Below, one piece after another: positions 5,846 through 13,071 of a DNA stretch of 40,270 nucleotides. Every line of letters starts with the position of its first letter. Position 1 is the stretch's first letter. The notes beneath the pieces were generated by a model that ran no database searches, had not been told where the DNA came from, and saw nothing but the letters and a program-made list of their open reading frames with translations. The stretch lies in NCBI GenBank assembly GCA_038078215.1, contig JBBUED010000011.1, positions 1 through 40,270 on the forward strand, given 5' to 3'. The translations under genes and the position numbers were made by a program. Source of the stretch: GWA1-40-21 sp038078215 (GTDB lineage: Bacteria > Patescibacteriota > Minisyncoccia > Phycocordibacterales > GWA1-40-21).

Positions 5846-6878
5846 TTTGTATCAACACTTCCTCAAATTCTTCCAAATTTTCCAATATTATTCCGGTGCC
5901 TCTGGCGATGGCAGTAAGAGGATCGTCGGCTATGAATACCGGAATTTTAAACCATTTTCGAAGAAGCTCGTCCAATCCTCTGATCATCGCCCCTCCGCCG
6001 ACCAAATGAATTCCCCTTTGCATCACATCGGAGATTACCTCGGGAGGCGTCGTCTCCAGAACTTCCTTTACCGCCTCTACGAGATTGTCAACCGATTGCG
6101 CGATGGCTTCTCTCACATCGGAATCTGTGATGATGACTTCGCGCGGAAGACCCGTTATCAAATCTCTCCCTTTTATTGAAACCTCGGCCGATTCCATGGG
6201 CATGGCGGAGCCGAGCGCGATTTTCAAAGTTTCAGCCGTCTTCTCTCCGATTAAAATTTTGAATTCGCTTCTTATGTAAGAAATTATGTCATTGTTAAGT
6301 TTGTCTCCGGCTATTTTCAAATTCTTGGAACGGACAATTCCACCCAGAGATATCACGGCGATGTCAGTCGTGCCTCCTCCGATGTCAATAATCATATTCC
6401 CGACCGGTTCCATTACGGGCAGTCTTATGCCTATCGCCCCGGCCATCGGCTCTTCAACGATAAAAACTTCGCGGGCGCCGGCGTTCCTCGTGGCGTCGCG
6501 CACGGCTCTTATCTCAACATTGGTAACGCCGGACGGAACGCCGACAACGACTCTCGGTCCGAGCATTTTTTTGGAATGTTCTTCGGCTTTTTTTATTAGA
6601 TAAGTGATCATCTCTTCCGTCACTTCAAAATCCGAAATGACGCCGTCCACGAGCGGACGCACCGCCACAATGTGAGGCGGCGTGCGCCCAAGCATCTCTT
6701 TCGCGTGGGAGCCGACGGCGACGACCCTGCCGGTCTTCTGATTGAGGGCGACCACCGACGGCTCGTTGACCACGATTCCCTTGCCCCCGAGATAAACAAG
6801 AGTGTTGGATGTCCCCAAATCAATCCCGATTTCATTGGACATCAACTTGTATATTTTGCTGAATAAATTTTTTTTCAT
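5817..6878 (-). CDS. mreB: Rod shape-determining protein MreB (bacterial actin)
   Basis: A cytoskeletal ATPase that positions cell-wall elongation complexes at the inner membrane. The 353-aa protein is full length, with the actin-fold phosphate 1 motif IGIDLGTSNTLVYL, phosphate 2 IDIGGGTTDIAVISLGG, and the adenosine motif LVGGGAMIRGLDELL. A segment ahead of GIDLG (MKKNLFSKIYKLMSN) may be a membrane-targeting amphipathic helix. It is the first gene of the mreBCD-mrdA operon. A start at 6842 (MSNEIG) is possible but has no better SD. It indicates a shape-controlled, probably rod-like cell. Confidence 0.95.
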   Translation of the reverse strand: MKKNLFSKIYKLMSNEIGIDLGTSNTLVYLGGKGIVVNEPSVVALNQKTGRVVAVGSHAKEMLGRTPPHIVAVRPLVDGVISDFEVTEEMITYLIKKAEEHSKKMLGPRVVVGVPSGVTNVEIRAVRDATRNAGAREVFIVEEPMAGAIGIRLPVMEPVGNMIIDIGGGTTDIAVISLGGIVRSKNLKIAGDKLNNDIISYIRSEFKILIGEKTAETLKIALGSAMPMESAEVSIKGRDLITGLPREVIITDSDVREAIAQSVDNLVEAVKEVLETTPPEVISDVMQRGIHLVGGGAMIRGLDELLRKWFKIPVFIADDPLTAIARGTGIILENLEEFEEVLIQNEDELPPKK

Positions 6879-6957
6879 TTTTCCAAATTAAAACAAAAAC
6901 CTCCGGCGCTATTCCGTCGAAAAGATTGTTTCTTTGCTCCGCGCCGCTCAATCTCGA

Positions 6958-8217
6958 TTATTTCAAATATTCCTCAATAAATCCGGTGAGGCGGTTTTCT
7001 TCCATCTTTGAAATTTCTCCGCCCATCCTCTCTTTAATTTCGCAGACTCCTTGAACCAAAGTCTTCTTGCTTACTATAAGACGGAGCGGTATTCCAATCA
7101 AATCCGAGTCTTTGAATTTTTCTCCGGCTCTCAAGTCCCTGTCGTCAAAAAGAACTTCTATCCCCCGATTCTTAAGCATTGAATATACTCGTTCGGATGC
7201 CTTTCTCGCTTCCCCGTTTTCATCGGCGATTTCCACCAGATGAACGTCAAACGGCGCGACTCGCTTCGGCCAGACCAGTCCGTCTTTATCTGACAATGTC
7301 TCGGCGATCGTCCCGACAAGCCTTGTCGGACCCAAGCCGTAGCTTCCCATGACGGCGAATTTTTCTTTCCCTTCTTCGTCCAAATAGGTCAGACTGAGCG
7401 CTTCCGAAAATCTTGTCCCCAAATTAAAAATATTGCCGACCTCCACGGATTTTTTCTCTTTCAAATCGGATGACTCGCAATTACGGCAAATTTTCTCGCT
7501 TTCAATAACCTCCCGGTTTATCGCGGTCTTGCATCCTTCGCAGACATATATCGTGTCCTCGCCGGCATCCGTAACCGTCTGAAATTCATCCGAATATTTG
7601 CTGAAAGTCCCGCCTGAAGCGGAAGTAATGTAAGTCATCTCTCCTATGCCAACCTTATCAAATATATTCATATAAGCAAGCTTGGCTTTTTCGTAAAACA
7701 AGCCGTGCTCTTTCTCGTCTCTGGAGAATGAATAAAGGTCCTTCATTAGAAATTCCCGCCCTCTCATTATTCCGCTTTTCGCCCTTATTTCATTCCGGAA
7801 TTTCGTCTGTATCTGATACGGATAGAGCGGCAAATCCCTAAACGACCTTATGTGATTTTTCATAAGCGCGGTAAGAGGTTCTTCGTGAGTGAAACCGAGG
7901 CCCAGTTCCGTCCCGTTTTTGAGCTTCGTCTTGAACCAATTGTCCACCACCTCATCGCTCCATCTGCCCGTCTTCTCCCAAAGCCCCCTGTCCTGAAGCG
8001 TTGTTAAAAGAATTTCCTGCCCCCCGATCGCGTTTATCTCTTCGCGAATAACGCCGTTAACTTTATTTAAAACGCGCAATCCGAGCGGCAGAAAAGAATA
8101 AACTCCCGCCATTTCTTTGTGTATAAAACCGGCGCGAATCAGGAGTTCCGCGTTTTTAGAAACCTCGTCTTTCGGCGCTTCTTTCCGCGTTTTGCTCAAT
8201 AGTTGAGATTGTCTCAT
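6958..8217 (-). CDS. proS: Prolyl-tRNA synthetase lacking the editing insertion
   Basis: Charges tRNA-Pro. The 419-aa protein begins MRQSQLLSKTRKEAP. Class II motifs are visible: motif 1 around the N-terminus, motif 2 with TKFRNEIRAKSGIMRGREFL, and motif 3 in MGSYGLGPTRLVGTIAE. The HGTP anticodon-binding domain follows (APFDVHLVEIA to the end). Most bacterial ProRS have an editing (INS) domain of about 180 residues between motifs 2 and 3. Here it is replaced by about 45 residues with CEGC and CRNC, a likely zinc ribbon. The start is fixed by a strong promoter whose -10 box ends 7 nt upstream. The frame continues to 8253 but that would run over the promoter. Confidence 0.93.
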   Translation of the reverse strand: MRQSQLLSKTRKEAPKDEVSKNAELLIRAGFIHKEMAGVYSFLPLGLRVLNKVNGVIREEINAIGGQEILLTTLQDRGLWEKTGRWSDEVVDNWFKTKLKNGTELGLGFTHEEPLTALMKNHIRSFRDLPLYPYQIQTKFRNEIRAKSGIMRGREFLMKDLYSFSRDEKEHGLFYEKAKLAYMNIFDKVGIGEMTYITSASGGTFSKYSDEFQTVTDAGEDTIYVCEGCKTAINREVIESEKICRNCESSDLKEKKSVEVGNIFNLGTRFSEALSLTYLDEEGKEKFAVMGSYGLGPTRLVGTIAETLSDKDGLVWPKRVAPFDVHLVEIADENGEARKASERVYSMLKNRGIEVLFDDRDLRAGEKFKDSDLIGIPLRLIVSKKTLVQGVCEIKERMGGEISKMEENRLTGFIEEYLK

Positions 8218-8224
8218 AGCCGAA

Positions 8225-8253
8225 ATGATACAGGAAAAAAAGACAGGGGTCAA
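8225..8253 (-). promoter_or_regulatory. proS promoter predicting a leaderless mRNA
   Basis: On minus, TTGACC (8248-8253), 17 nt, TATCAT (8225-8230), then 7 nt to the ATG at 8217. Transcription starting about 7 nt after the -10 would begin at or next to the start codon. Confidence 0.75.
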
Positions 8254-8404
8254 AAAAGCTGAACTGGGTGTCAGTGATTAGTTTATAGGTTATAAGTTTT
8301 AGCGAGCAAAAAACAATTTTAATGTCTAATTCTTGATTTCTAATTGACCTGATTAAATCGCAATTCAAAGAGATGATTAAAGAGCTTTACCGGTTTTAAC
8401 ATAA

Positions 8405-10456
8405 CTAAATATCAAGATTCGCCATCTTGGCATTGGATTGGATGAAAGATTTGCGGGATGGAACATCTGTGCCCATAAGCATATCAAATATCTTGTCGGC
8501 TTCTTGGGCGTCTTCAATTTTCACCTGTTTCAAGATTCTTCTCGCCGGATCCATCGTCGTCTCCCAAAGCTCCTCGGCGTTCATTTCCCCCAAACCTTTG
8601 TATCTCTGGACTAAAACTTTCGGACCTTTCTTCCCCTTTTCCTCTTCTTCTGTCGTTTCTTCGGTAGTCGGAGCTCCCTCTTCAGCCGTCTCTATCTCTA
8701 CAGCCTCTTCTTCCTTCCCGATAATTTTCTTTTTTTCTTCATCGCTGTACGCGTAGAAAATTTCTTTGCCTTTCTTTATTTTAAATAACGGAGGCTGTGC
8801 GATGTAAATATACCCACCTTCGACAAGTGGTTTGAAGTATCTATAAAACAAAGTGAGAATAAGCGTCCTAATGTGCGCGCCGTCCACATCGGCATCGGTT
8901 GCTATTATTATTTTGTGATAGCGGAGCTTTGATAAATCAAAAGTGTCGCCTATCGCGGTGCCTATCGCCACGACAAGATTCTTAATCTGCTCGGATGCCA
9001 GCATTCTGTCCAATCGCGCCCTTTCAATGTTCAGAATTTTTCCTCGGAGGGGTAAGATTGCTTGAGTTTTTCTGTCGCGTCCCGTTTTCGCCGTGCCTCC
9101 AGCAGAATCCCCCTCCACGATAAACACTTCTGATTCGGAAGCGTCTTTGCTCTGGCAATCGGCGAGCTTGCCGGGCAATGTCATTCCTTCAAGCGCGCCT
9201 TTGCGAAGCACCGAATCTTTGGCCGCCTTGGCGGCTTTTCTAGCTTTGAGAGCAAGAATGACTTTTGAAACTATGGCTCTCGCGTCATCTGGATTCTCTT
9301 CCAAAAATGCGCCGAAAGCCTCGCCGAAGACCGCATCCACCGCGCCTCGCGCCTCCATCGAACCCAATTTCGCCTTTGTCTGTCCCTCAAATTGAATCTC
9401 TCTCATCTTCACCGAGACGACCGCGGTCAAACCTTCAAGCACATCTTCGCCTGTAAAATTATCCTCGCTTTCTTTAAGAAGATTATTTTTTCTGGAATAA
9501 TTGTTGAGCGATCTCGTAAGTGAAGTTTTGAAACCTGTCAAATGTGTTCCACCTTCAGGATTATAAATATTATTGGCGAAAGCGAGAATTCTCGCCGAGA
9601 TGTCATCAACATATTGAAGAGAAATTTCCACTGATTCCACCCCTTCGACTTTTTTCTCCGCGTAAAAAACATTTTTATGAATCGGTTTTTGAAATTGATT
9701 GTAAAATTTAACAAGAGACAAAAGCCCTCCTTCAAAATAAAACGACTGTGAGGGAACTTCCAATCCAAACTCGCGGAAATAGAAGACATCGCTCTCGTCA
9801 AATTTATCTTTAACATTGCGCGCGTCTATGCAAGTGATTCTTAATCCTTTGACTAGATATGCTTGCTGTCTCATATGCGACACGACTTTGTCCCAATCAA
9901 ATGCGATTTCTTTGAAAATTTCAGCGTCCGGCTCAAATACGACTATCGTGCCGTGAAGTTTTGAATTGCCGATTTTCTTCACACTGGCTTTCTTCTTGCC
10001 TTGCGAATATTCTTGATAATAAATTCCGCCGTCTTTGTGGACGGTCACTTTGGTGTAAATAGACAGCGCGTTCACGACCGAAGCGCCGACGCCGTGAAGG
10101 CCTCCGGAGACTTTGTAGCCCTCTCCGCCGAACTTGCCTCCAGCGTGAAGTGTCGTCATAATCGTTTCAAGAGCGGAGACTTTTGTCTGTTTGTGAATGT
10201 CAACGGGTATGCCTCGGCCATTGTCAACGACACGGACTCGATTCCCGGGCAGAAGAACGACTTCAATGTCATTGGAAAAACCGCCCATCGCCTCATCGCG
10301 AGAATTGTCAAAAATTTCAATTATTAAATGATGCAGGCCGTCCGGACCGGTGGTACCAATGTACATTCCCGGCCTCTTTCGCACCGGCTCAAGTCCTTCA
10401 AGAACTGTTATCGCCTCCGCTCCATATGCACTCTTTTTATTTTCATCTTTAGCCAT
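8405..10456 (-). CDS. gyrB: DNA gyrase subunit B (type II topoisomerase ATPase)
   Basis: The ATPase subunit that introduces negative supercoils together with GyrA. The 683-aa product from MAKDENKKSAYGAEAITVLE has the GHKL ATPase motifs (FDNSRDEAMGG, DNGRGIPVD, GGLHGVGASVVNAL), the transducer domain, and the TOPRIM motifs EGDSAGGTAK and DADVDGAHIRTL. The C-terminal QRYKGLGEMNAEELWETTMD is typical of GyrB. A Glu/Thr-rich acidic stretch (EEEAVEIETAEEGAPTTEET) precedes it, which is unusual. The open frame continues to 10543, but the family sequence starts at 10456. ParE is the main alternative; no gyrA or parC is in the window. The leader of about 80 nt has a 6-bp hairpin (10481-10499). Confidence 0.93.
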   Translation of the reverse strand: MAKDENKKSAYGAEAITVLEGLEPVRKRPGMYIGTTGPDGLHHLIIEIFDNSRDEAMGGFSNDIEVVLLPGNRVRVVDNGRGIPVDIHKQTKVSALETIMTTLHAGGKFGGEGYKVSGGLHGVGASVVNALSIYTKVTVHKDGGIYYQEYSQGKKKASVKKIGNSKLHGTIVVFEPDAEIFKEIAFDWDKVVSHMRQQAYLVKGLRITCIDARNVKDKFDESDVFYFREFGLEVPSQSFYFEGGLLSLVKFYNQFQKPIHKNVFYAEKKVEGVESVEISLQYVDDISARILAFANNIYNPEGGTHLTGFKTSLTRSLNNYSRKNNLLKESEDNFTGEDVLEGLTAVVSVKMREIQFEGQTKAKLGSMEARGAVDAVFGEAFGAFLEENPDDARAIVSKVILALKARKAAKAAKDSVLRKGALEGMTLPGKLADCQSKDASESEVFIVEGDSAGGTAKTGRDRKTQAILPLRGKILNIERARLDRMLASEQIKNLVVAIGTAIGDTFDLSKLRYHKIIIATDADVDGAHIRTLILTLFYRYFKPLVEGGYIYIAQPPLFKIKKGKEIFYAYSDEEKKKIIGKEEEAVEIETAEEGAPTTEETTEEEEKGKKGPKVLVQRYKGLGEMNAEELWETTMDPARRILKQVKIEDAQEADKIFDMLMGTDVPSRKSFIQSNAKMANLDI

Positions 10457-10544
10457 ATTTTGTCTATTTTTTAACATTTTATCCGCCAAAATAGCGGATT
10501 TATTGGGTATCAAATTATCCTGCCTCAATGTCTTTAATAACAAT

Positions 10545-10553
10545 ATTATATCA
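10545..10553 (-). promoter_or_regulatory. Extended -10 promoter of gyrB
   Basis: On minus, TGATATAAT (10545-10553) is a perfect TATAAT with the extended TGn element. No good -35 box is present, as expected for extended -10 promoters. The start point would be near 10538. Confidence 0.65.
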
Positions 10554-10559
10554 GAAGTA

Positions 10560-10597
10560 TTCCAATAAAAAAAGGCAGGATTGCATCCTGCCTTTTG
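10560..10597. terminator. Bidirectional intrinsic terminator (duplicated at 12450)
   Basis: GGCAGGAT-TGC-ATCCTGCC forms an 8-bp stem flanked by A-run and T-run, acting for the minus-strand gene at 10619. The 36 nt at 10560-10595 are repeated exactly at 12450-12485. Confidence 0.88.
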
Positions 10598-10618
10598 CGA
10601 TAAATATCGCTGATGTTT

Positions 10619-11104
10619 TTACATCTTGAATTCAAAGCTGTCTAGCCACTGGCGAGCTTTTTCATCATCCCCCGTTTTCGAAAGAAAAGTGCTGCCGTTT
10701 GCCATGTTAAAAATTAAATTAACAAAGCTGGGTACATTACTTTCAGAGAGCGAGAAAACAAAAAAATTTTCTAAAAATAGAAGGTAATCAACATCACCGT
10801 TTGTTTTCATGTACTTCAAATCATTTCTGCGTTTAAATAAAATTTCCAATATCTCATCGCAAAATCGTTGAAGAATTTTTTCCCTCTCGCCGAGAGCGAC
10901 ATATTCACCTCCGCTATTTAACCACTTTTTGTATCGAAAAATTCTCCCGATATTGCAACTGAAATTAACTATTCGTTCTCTTCTTTTTTGTTCCATACCT
11001 TCCCGTGCAAAATAAAGTATCCTTTTTAAGGCGCAAAAAAGATTATTTATGTGCAATCTAAAATTAAGTTCTTCCGCTTCTGGCATGGGGTTGTAAAGAC
11101 TCAT
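10619..11104 (-). CDS. Hypothetical protein, 161 aa (paralogue fragment nearby)
   Basis: Not recognised. A soluble-looking, probably helical protein: N-terminal MSLYNPMPEAEELNFRLHIN, then NLFCALKRILYFAREG, a basic stretch, and a C-terminus predicting an amphipathic helix (DDEKARQWLDSFEFKM). The start ATG has a strong SD (AAAGAGGTG, 5-6 nt away). It follows the PHP gene by 24 nt, so the two probably form one transcript ending at the terminator at 10560-10597. The first part is duplicated as a truncated paralogue at 12243-12374, which keeps the same SD context and the INNL.CA.K core. This supports a genuine, once-duplicated gene. Function unknown. Confidence 0.7.
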   Translation of the reverse strand: MSLYNPMPEAEELNFRLHINNLFCALKRILYFAREGMEQKRRERIVNFSCNIGRIFRYKKWLNSGGEYVALGEREKILQRFCDEILEILFKRRNDLKYMKTNGDVDYLLFLENFFVFSLSESNVPSFVNLIFNMANGSTFLSKTGDDEKARQWLDSFEFKM

Positions 11105-11128
11105 AAATCACCTCTTTCAAAAAAAAGT

Positions 11129-12052
11129 TTATTTAAGACAACGAATTCGTTCCCTTATTTCAAGAAATTCTTTATAGCTCAACCCTCCTTTTCCTAAATA
11201 GACATCTTCTATCAGACCACACTCGCCGTGATAGTCACTTCCGCCCGTGACGATCAAATTATATTTATCGGCGCAATTCAGTAGCATTTTTCTGTGAGAA
11301 TGACCGTAAGGAGTATAAATTTCTAATCCGTCCAATCCTTCATATGCCATCCGTTCAATAATTTTAGAAAAAATATTTTCTGGGTTTTCATATCTTTTTT
11401 CTAACTTCTCCATAGTCTTGGTTGGATGCGCCCAGATAGCAAGACCTCCGGATTGTCTGATGGCGACAATCGCTTCTTTAGTAGAAATATAATTTTCTCT
11501 TTCTGCAAAATAGCGACCGCCCTTTTTTAATTCATTTCCCGCAAATTCTATGGCGTCTTCCAGAGTTGCAACACGGCCTCTGAGGCTTTCAGCGCGAGCC
11601 CTCATAATCCAATATTTATTGGCGACTTTTACTGGCAAATTGAAATGGGTTCTTAGGCTTTCCGCGGTAAAATACATCACTTCGTTTTTTCTATACATAT
11701 CTAACACTTTATTAATGTACTTAATTCTTACATTAAGATTGTGTTCAAGAAGCTCGTTATAGTCGCGCGAAATAATTTCCTTATTAAAGCCGTACCCTAA
11801 GACATCAATAGTTTGCGGGTGCATTGTCATATCTGTAGAGGAAATCTCCACGCCCGACATTGAATCAATATGACTCTTTTCGCAAAGACTTATAAACTCT
11901 TCTAACCCCCCAACACCATCATGTTCAGTAAGTATTGCTCCATTTAATTTGGCTTTTACAACAAGTCCAATCAACTCCTTTACCGTATTTCTGCCATCAC
12001 TATAAGTAGAATGCATATGCATATCTACTTCGTTCCTCTCTAGATTATCCAA
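11129..12052 (-). CDS. PHP-domain phosphoesterase
   Basis: A metal-dependent phosphohydrolase of the PHP family, like the nucleoside 3',5'-bisphosphate phosphatase/RNase AM (YciV/TrpH) group. The 307-aa product shows the metal-ligand motifs in order: H12-M-H14 with STYSDG, T42-E-H44-D45, GVEIS with E69, a central histidine in the MHPQTIDVLGYG segment, WAHPTKT, and GSDYHGE near the C-terminus. The chosen start is TTG at 12050-12052, because AAAGGAG lies 8 nt upstream; the frame extends to 12091 but without an SD. It lies upstream of the 161-aa unknown gene, probably co-transcribed. The substrate is inferred only from family resemblance; a histidinol phosphatase-like role is less likely. Confidence 0.82.
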   Translation of the reverse strand: MDNLERNEVDMHMHSTYSDGRNTVKELIGLVVKAKLNGAILTEHDGVGGLEEFISLCEKSHIDSMSGVEISSTDMTMHPQTIDVLGYGFNKEIISRDYNELLEHNLNVRIKYINKVLDMYRKNEVMYFTAESLRTHFNLPVKVANKYWIMRARAESLRGRVATLEDAIEFAGNELKKGGRYFAERENYISTKEAIVAIRQSGGLAIWAHPTKTMEKLEKRYENPENIFSKIIERMAYEGLDGLEIYTPYGHSHRKMLLNCADKYNLIVTGGSDYHGECGLIEDVYLGKGGLSYKEFLEIRERIRCLK

Positions 12053-12151
12053 GATATTTTCTCCTTTTATTGAATTTTTCAAAAATAACAAGAAACTATT
12101 TCTTAAAACAATCTACCTTATTGCTTCCACATTTTCAACTCTGTGGCTAAT

Positions 12152-12241
12152 TTATCTCACCTGCCAGCCGTTTTGGATATTTAACGATTTTGATATTTTT
12201 TCCATTATCTTAATGATTTCTTCATCGGAAAGGGTTTTTTC
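12152..12241 (-). pseudogene. Duplicated 3' end of pheT (truncated copy)
   Basis: The minus frame reads KTLSDEEIIKIMEKISKSLN then IQNGWQVR and a stop. It matches the last 29 residues of the intact PheT (KTLSDEEVNKIMGKISNSLN, GHNGWQVR) at about three quarters identity. No other part of pheT accompanies it, and no start codon is in frame. It is a dead C-terminal (anticodon-binding-like FDX-ACB domain) fragment about 0.9 kb downstream of the real gene end, and its 5' side joins the fragment at 12243-12374. Confidence 0.85.
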
Positions 12242-12242
12242 T

Positions 12243-12374
12243 TTATTTCTTTTTTATTTCTTCTTTATTTTCCGCCATAAAAGGATATAGACCTTTTATG
12301 GCACAATAAAGATTGTTTATGTACATTCCCAAAATAGCTTCTTGTACTGGCAACATTGGCGGAAAGCATCTCAT
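12243..12374 (-). pseudogene. Truncated paralogue of the 161-aa gene (43 codons)
   Basis: It starts with ATG at 12374 behind the same SD context as the gene at 11104 (AAAGAGGTGATT). It reads MRCFPPMLPVQEAILGMYIN then NLYCAIKGLYPFMAENKEEI and stops at 12243-12245. Alignment with the intact paralogue covers about 45 residues (M, PM, E, INNL, CA, K, F, E conserved), then ends where the pheT fragment begins in another frame. It could still be translated as a 43-aa peptide, but the simplest reading is a gene truncated by recombination with a pheT copy. Confidence 0.7.
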
Positions 12375-12449
12375 AAATCACCTCTTTCAAAAAATTGTGT
12401 AAAATAACGGATCGGATTCTTTCAAGAATCTATCACACTTCTCCAGTTT

Positions 12450-12485
12450 TTCCAATAAAAAAAGGCAGGATTGCATCCTGCCTTT
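12450..12485. terminator. Second copy of the duplicated terminator
   Basis: Identical over 36 nt to 10560-10595, including the flanking TTCCAAT. Here it terminates the minus-strand gene 12505-12960. Confidence 0.88.
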
Positions 12486-12504
12486 CAAGTACTCCTAATC
12501 CTCG

Positions 12505-12960
12505 TTAATTCATAATATCCCGTAATTGATGATAGATAGTTTGACGATAAAACTTATCCTTTAATTTCATGAAAAAAGATGACATTAAACCAAAGTTAGC
12601 CTTTCTCCCCTTCTCTAATCTTTTTAATTGTTTTAAAACTCGCTCGAAAAAAAAGTGATATGGATAAGACTCGTATTCAAGGTCTCTTATTAAATCATCA
12701 ATCGCATCTCTCCCAACTTTAGCCAGTTCAATTTTATTACATAAAACTTTTCCAACTTTTTTGCCAATTGGAATATCGCTCAAAAATTTATCTCCAACAA
12801 TCATAGGACTTACCAATTTGATTGCTTTGGATATATTTTTTTTATCGGAATTATTCAATGGTTTTCCTACTTCGCTTTTTAATATCATTCCTATAATTTT
12901 TACACATTCCAAACGATAATTTGATGCAAATTTTTTCCGATTTAGATTTTTTGTCCGCAT
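12505..12960 (-). CDS. Hypothetical protein, 151 aa, lysine-rich
   Basis: Not recognised. A basic, mostly alpha-helical protein with no membrane segment or signal peptide. Sequence features are MRTKNLNRKKFASNYRLECV, a middle SPMIVGDKFLSDIPIGKKVG, an aromatic patch YESYPYHFFFERV and a C-terminal helix. The start ATG is preceded by GGAAGGAGAAAGAAG, a strong SD, and the gene ends at a clear intrinsic terminator. It lies between the decayed fragments and pheT and is transcribed alone. It could bind nucleic acid given its charge, but no motif shows this. Confidence 0.65.
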   Translation of the reverse strand: MRTKNLNRKKFASNYRLECVKIIGMILKSEVGKPLNNSDKKNISKAIKLVSPMIVGDKFLSDIPIGKKVGKVLCNKIELAKVGRDAIDDLIRDLEYESYPYHFFFERVLKQLKRLEKGRKANFGLMSSFFMKLKDKFYRQTIYHQLRDIMN

Positions 12961-13071
12961 CTTCTTTCTCCTTCCAAAAAATGTTCGTAATTTAAAACAT
13001 CAATCCATTTCTTATTTTAACTTATCACATATCCTTCATTTCTCCAAATTTTGTATCGTTTTTTTAAATCG

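Noticed and set aside
8218..8253. Longer ProRS start (MTPVFFSCIISA...)
   Set aside because: It would overlap the strong TTGACC/TATCAT promoter, and family sequences begin near MRQSQ.
12094..12130. Upstream TTG start for the PHP gene at 12091
   Set aside because: No SD precedes it, whereas TTG 12052 has AAAGGAG at good spacing right before the HxH-containing domain.
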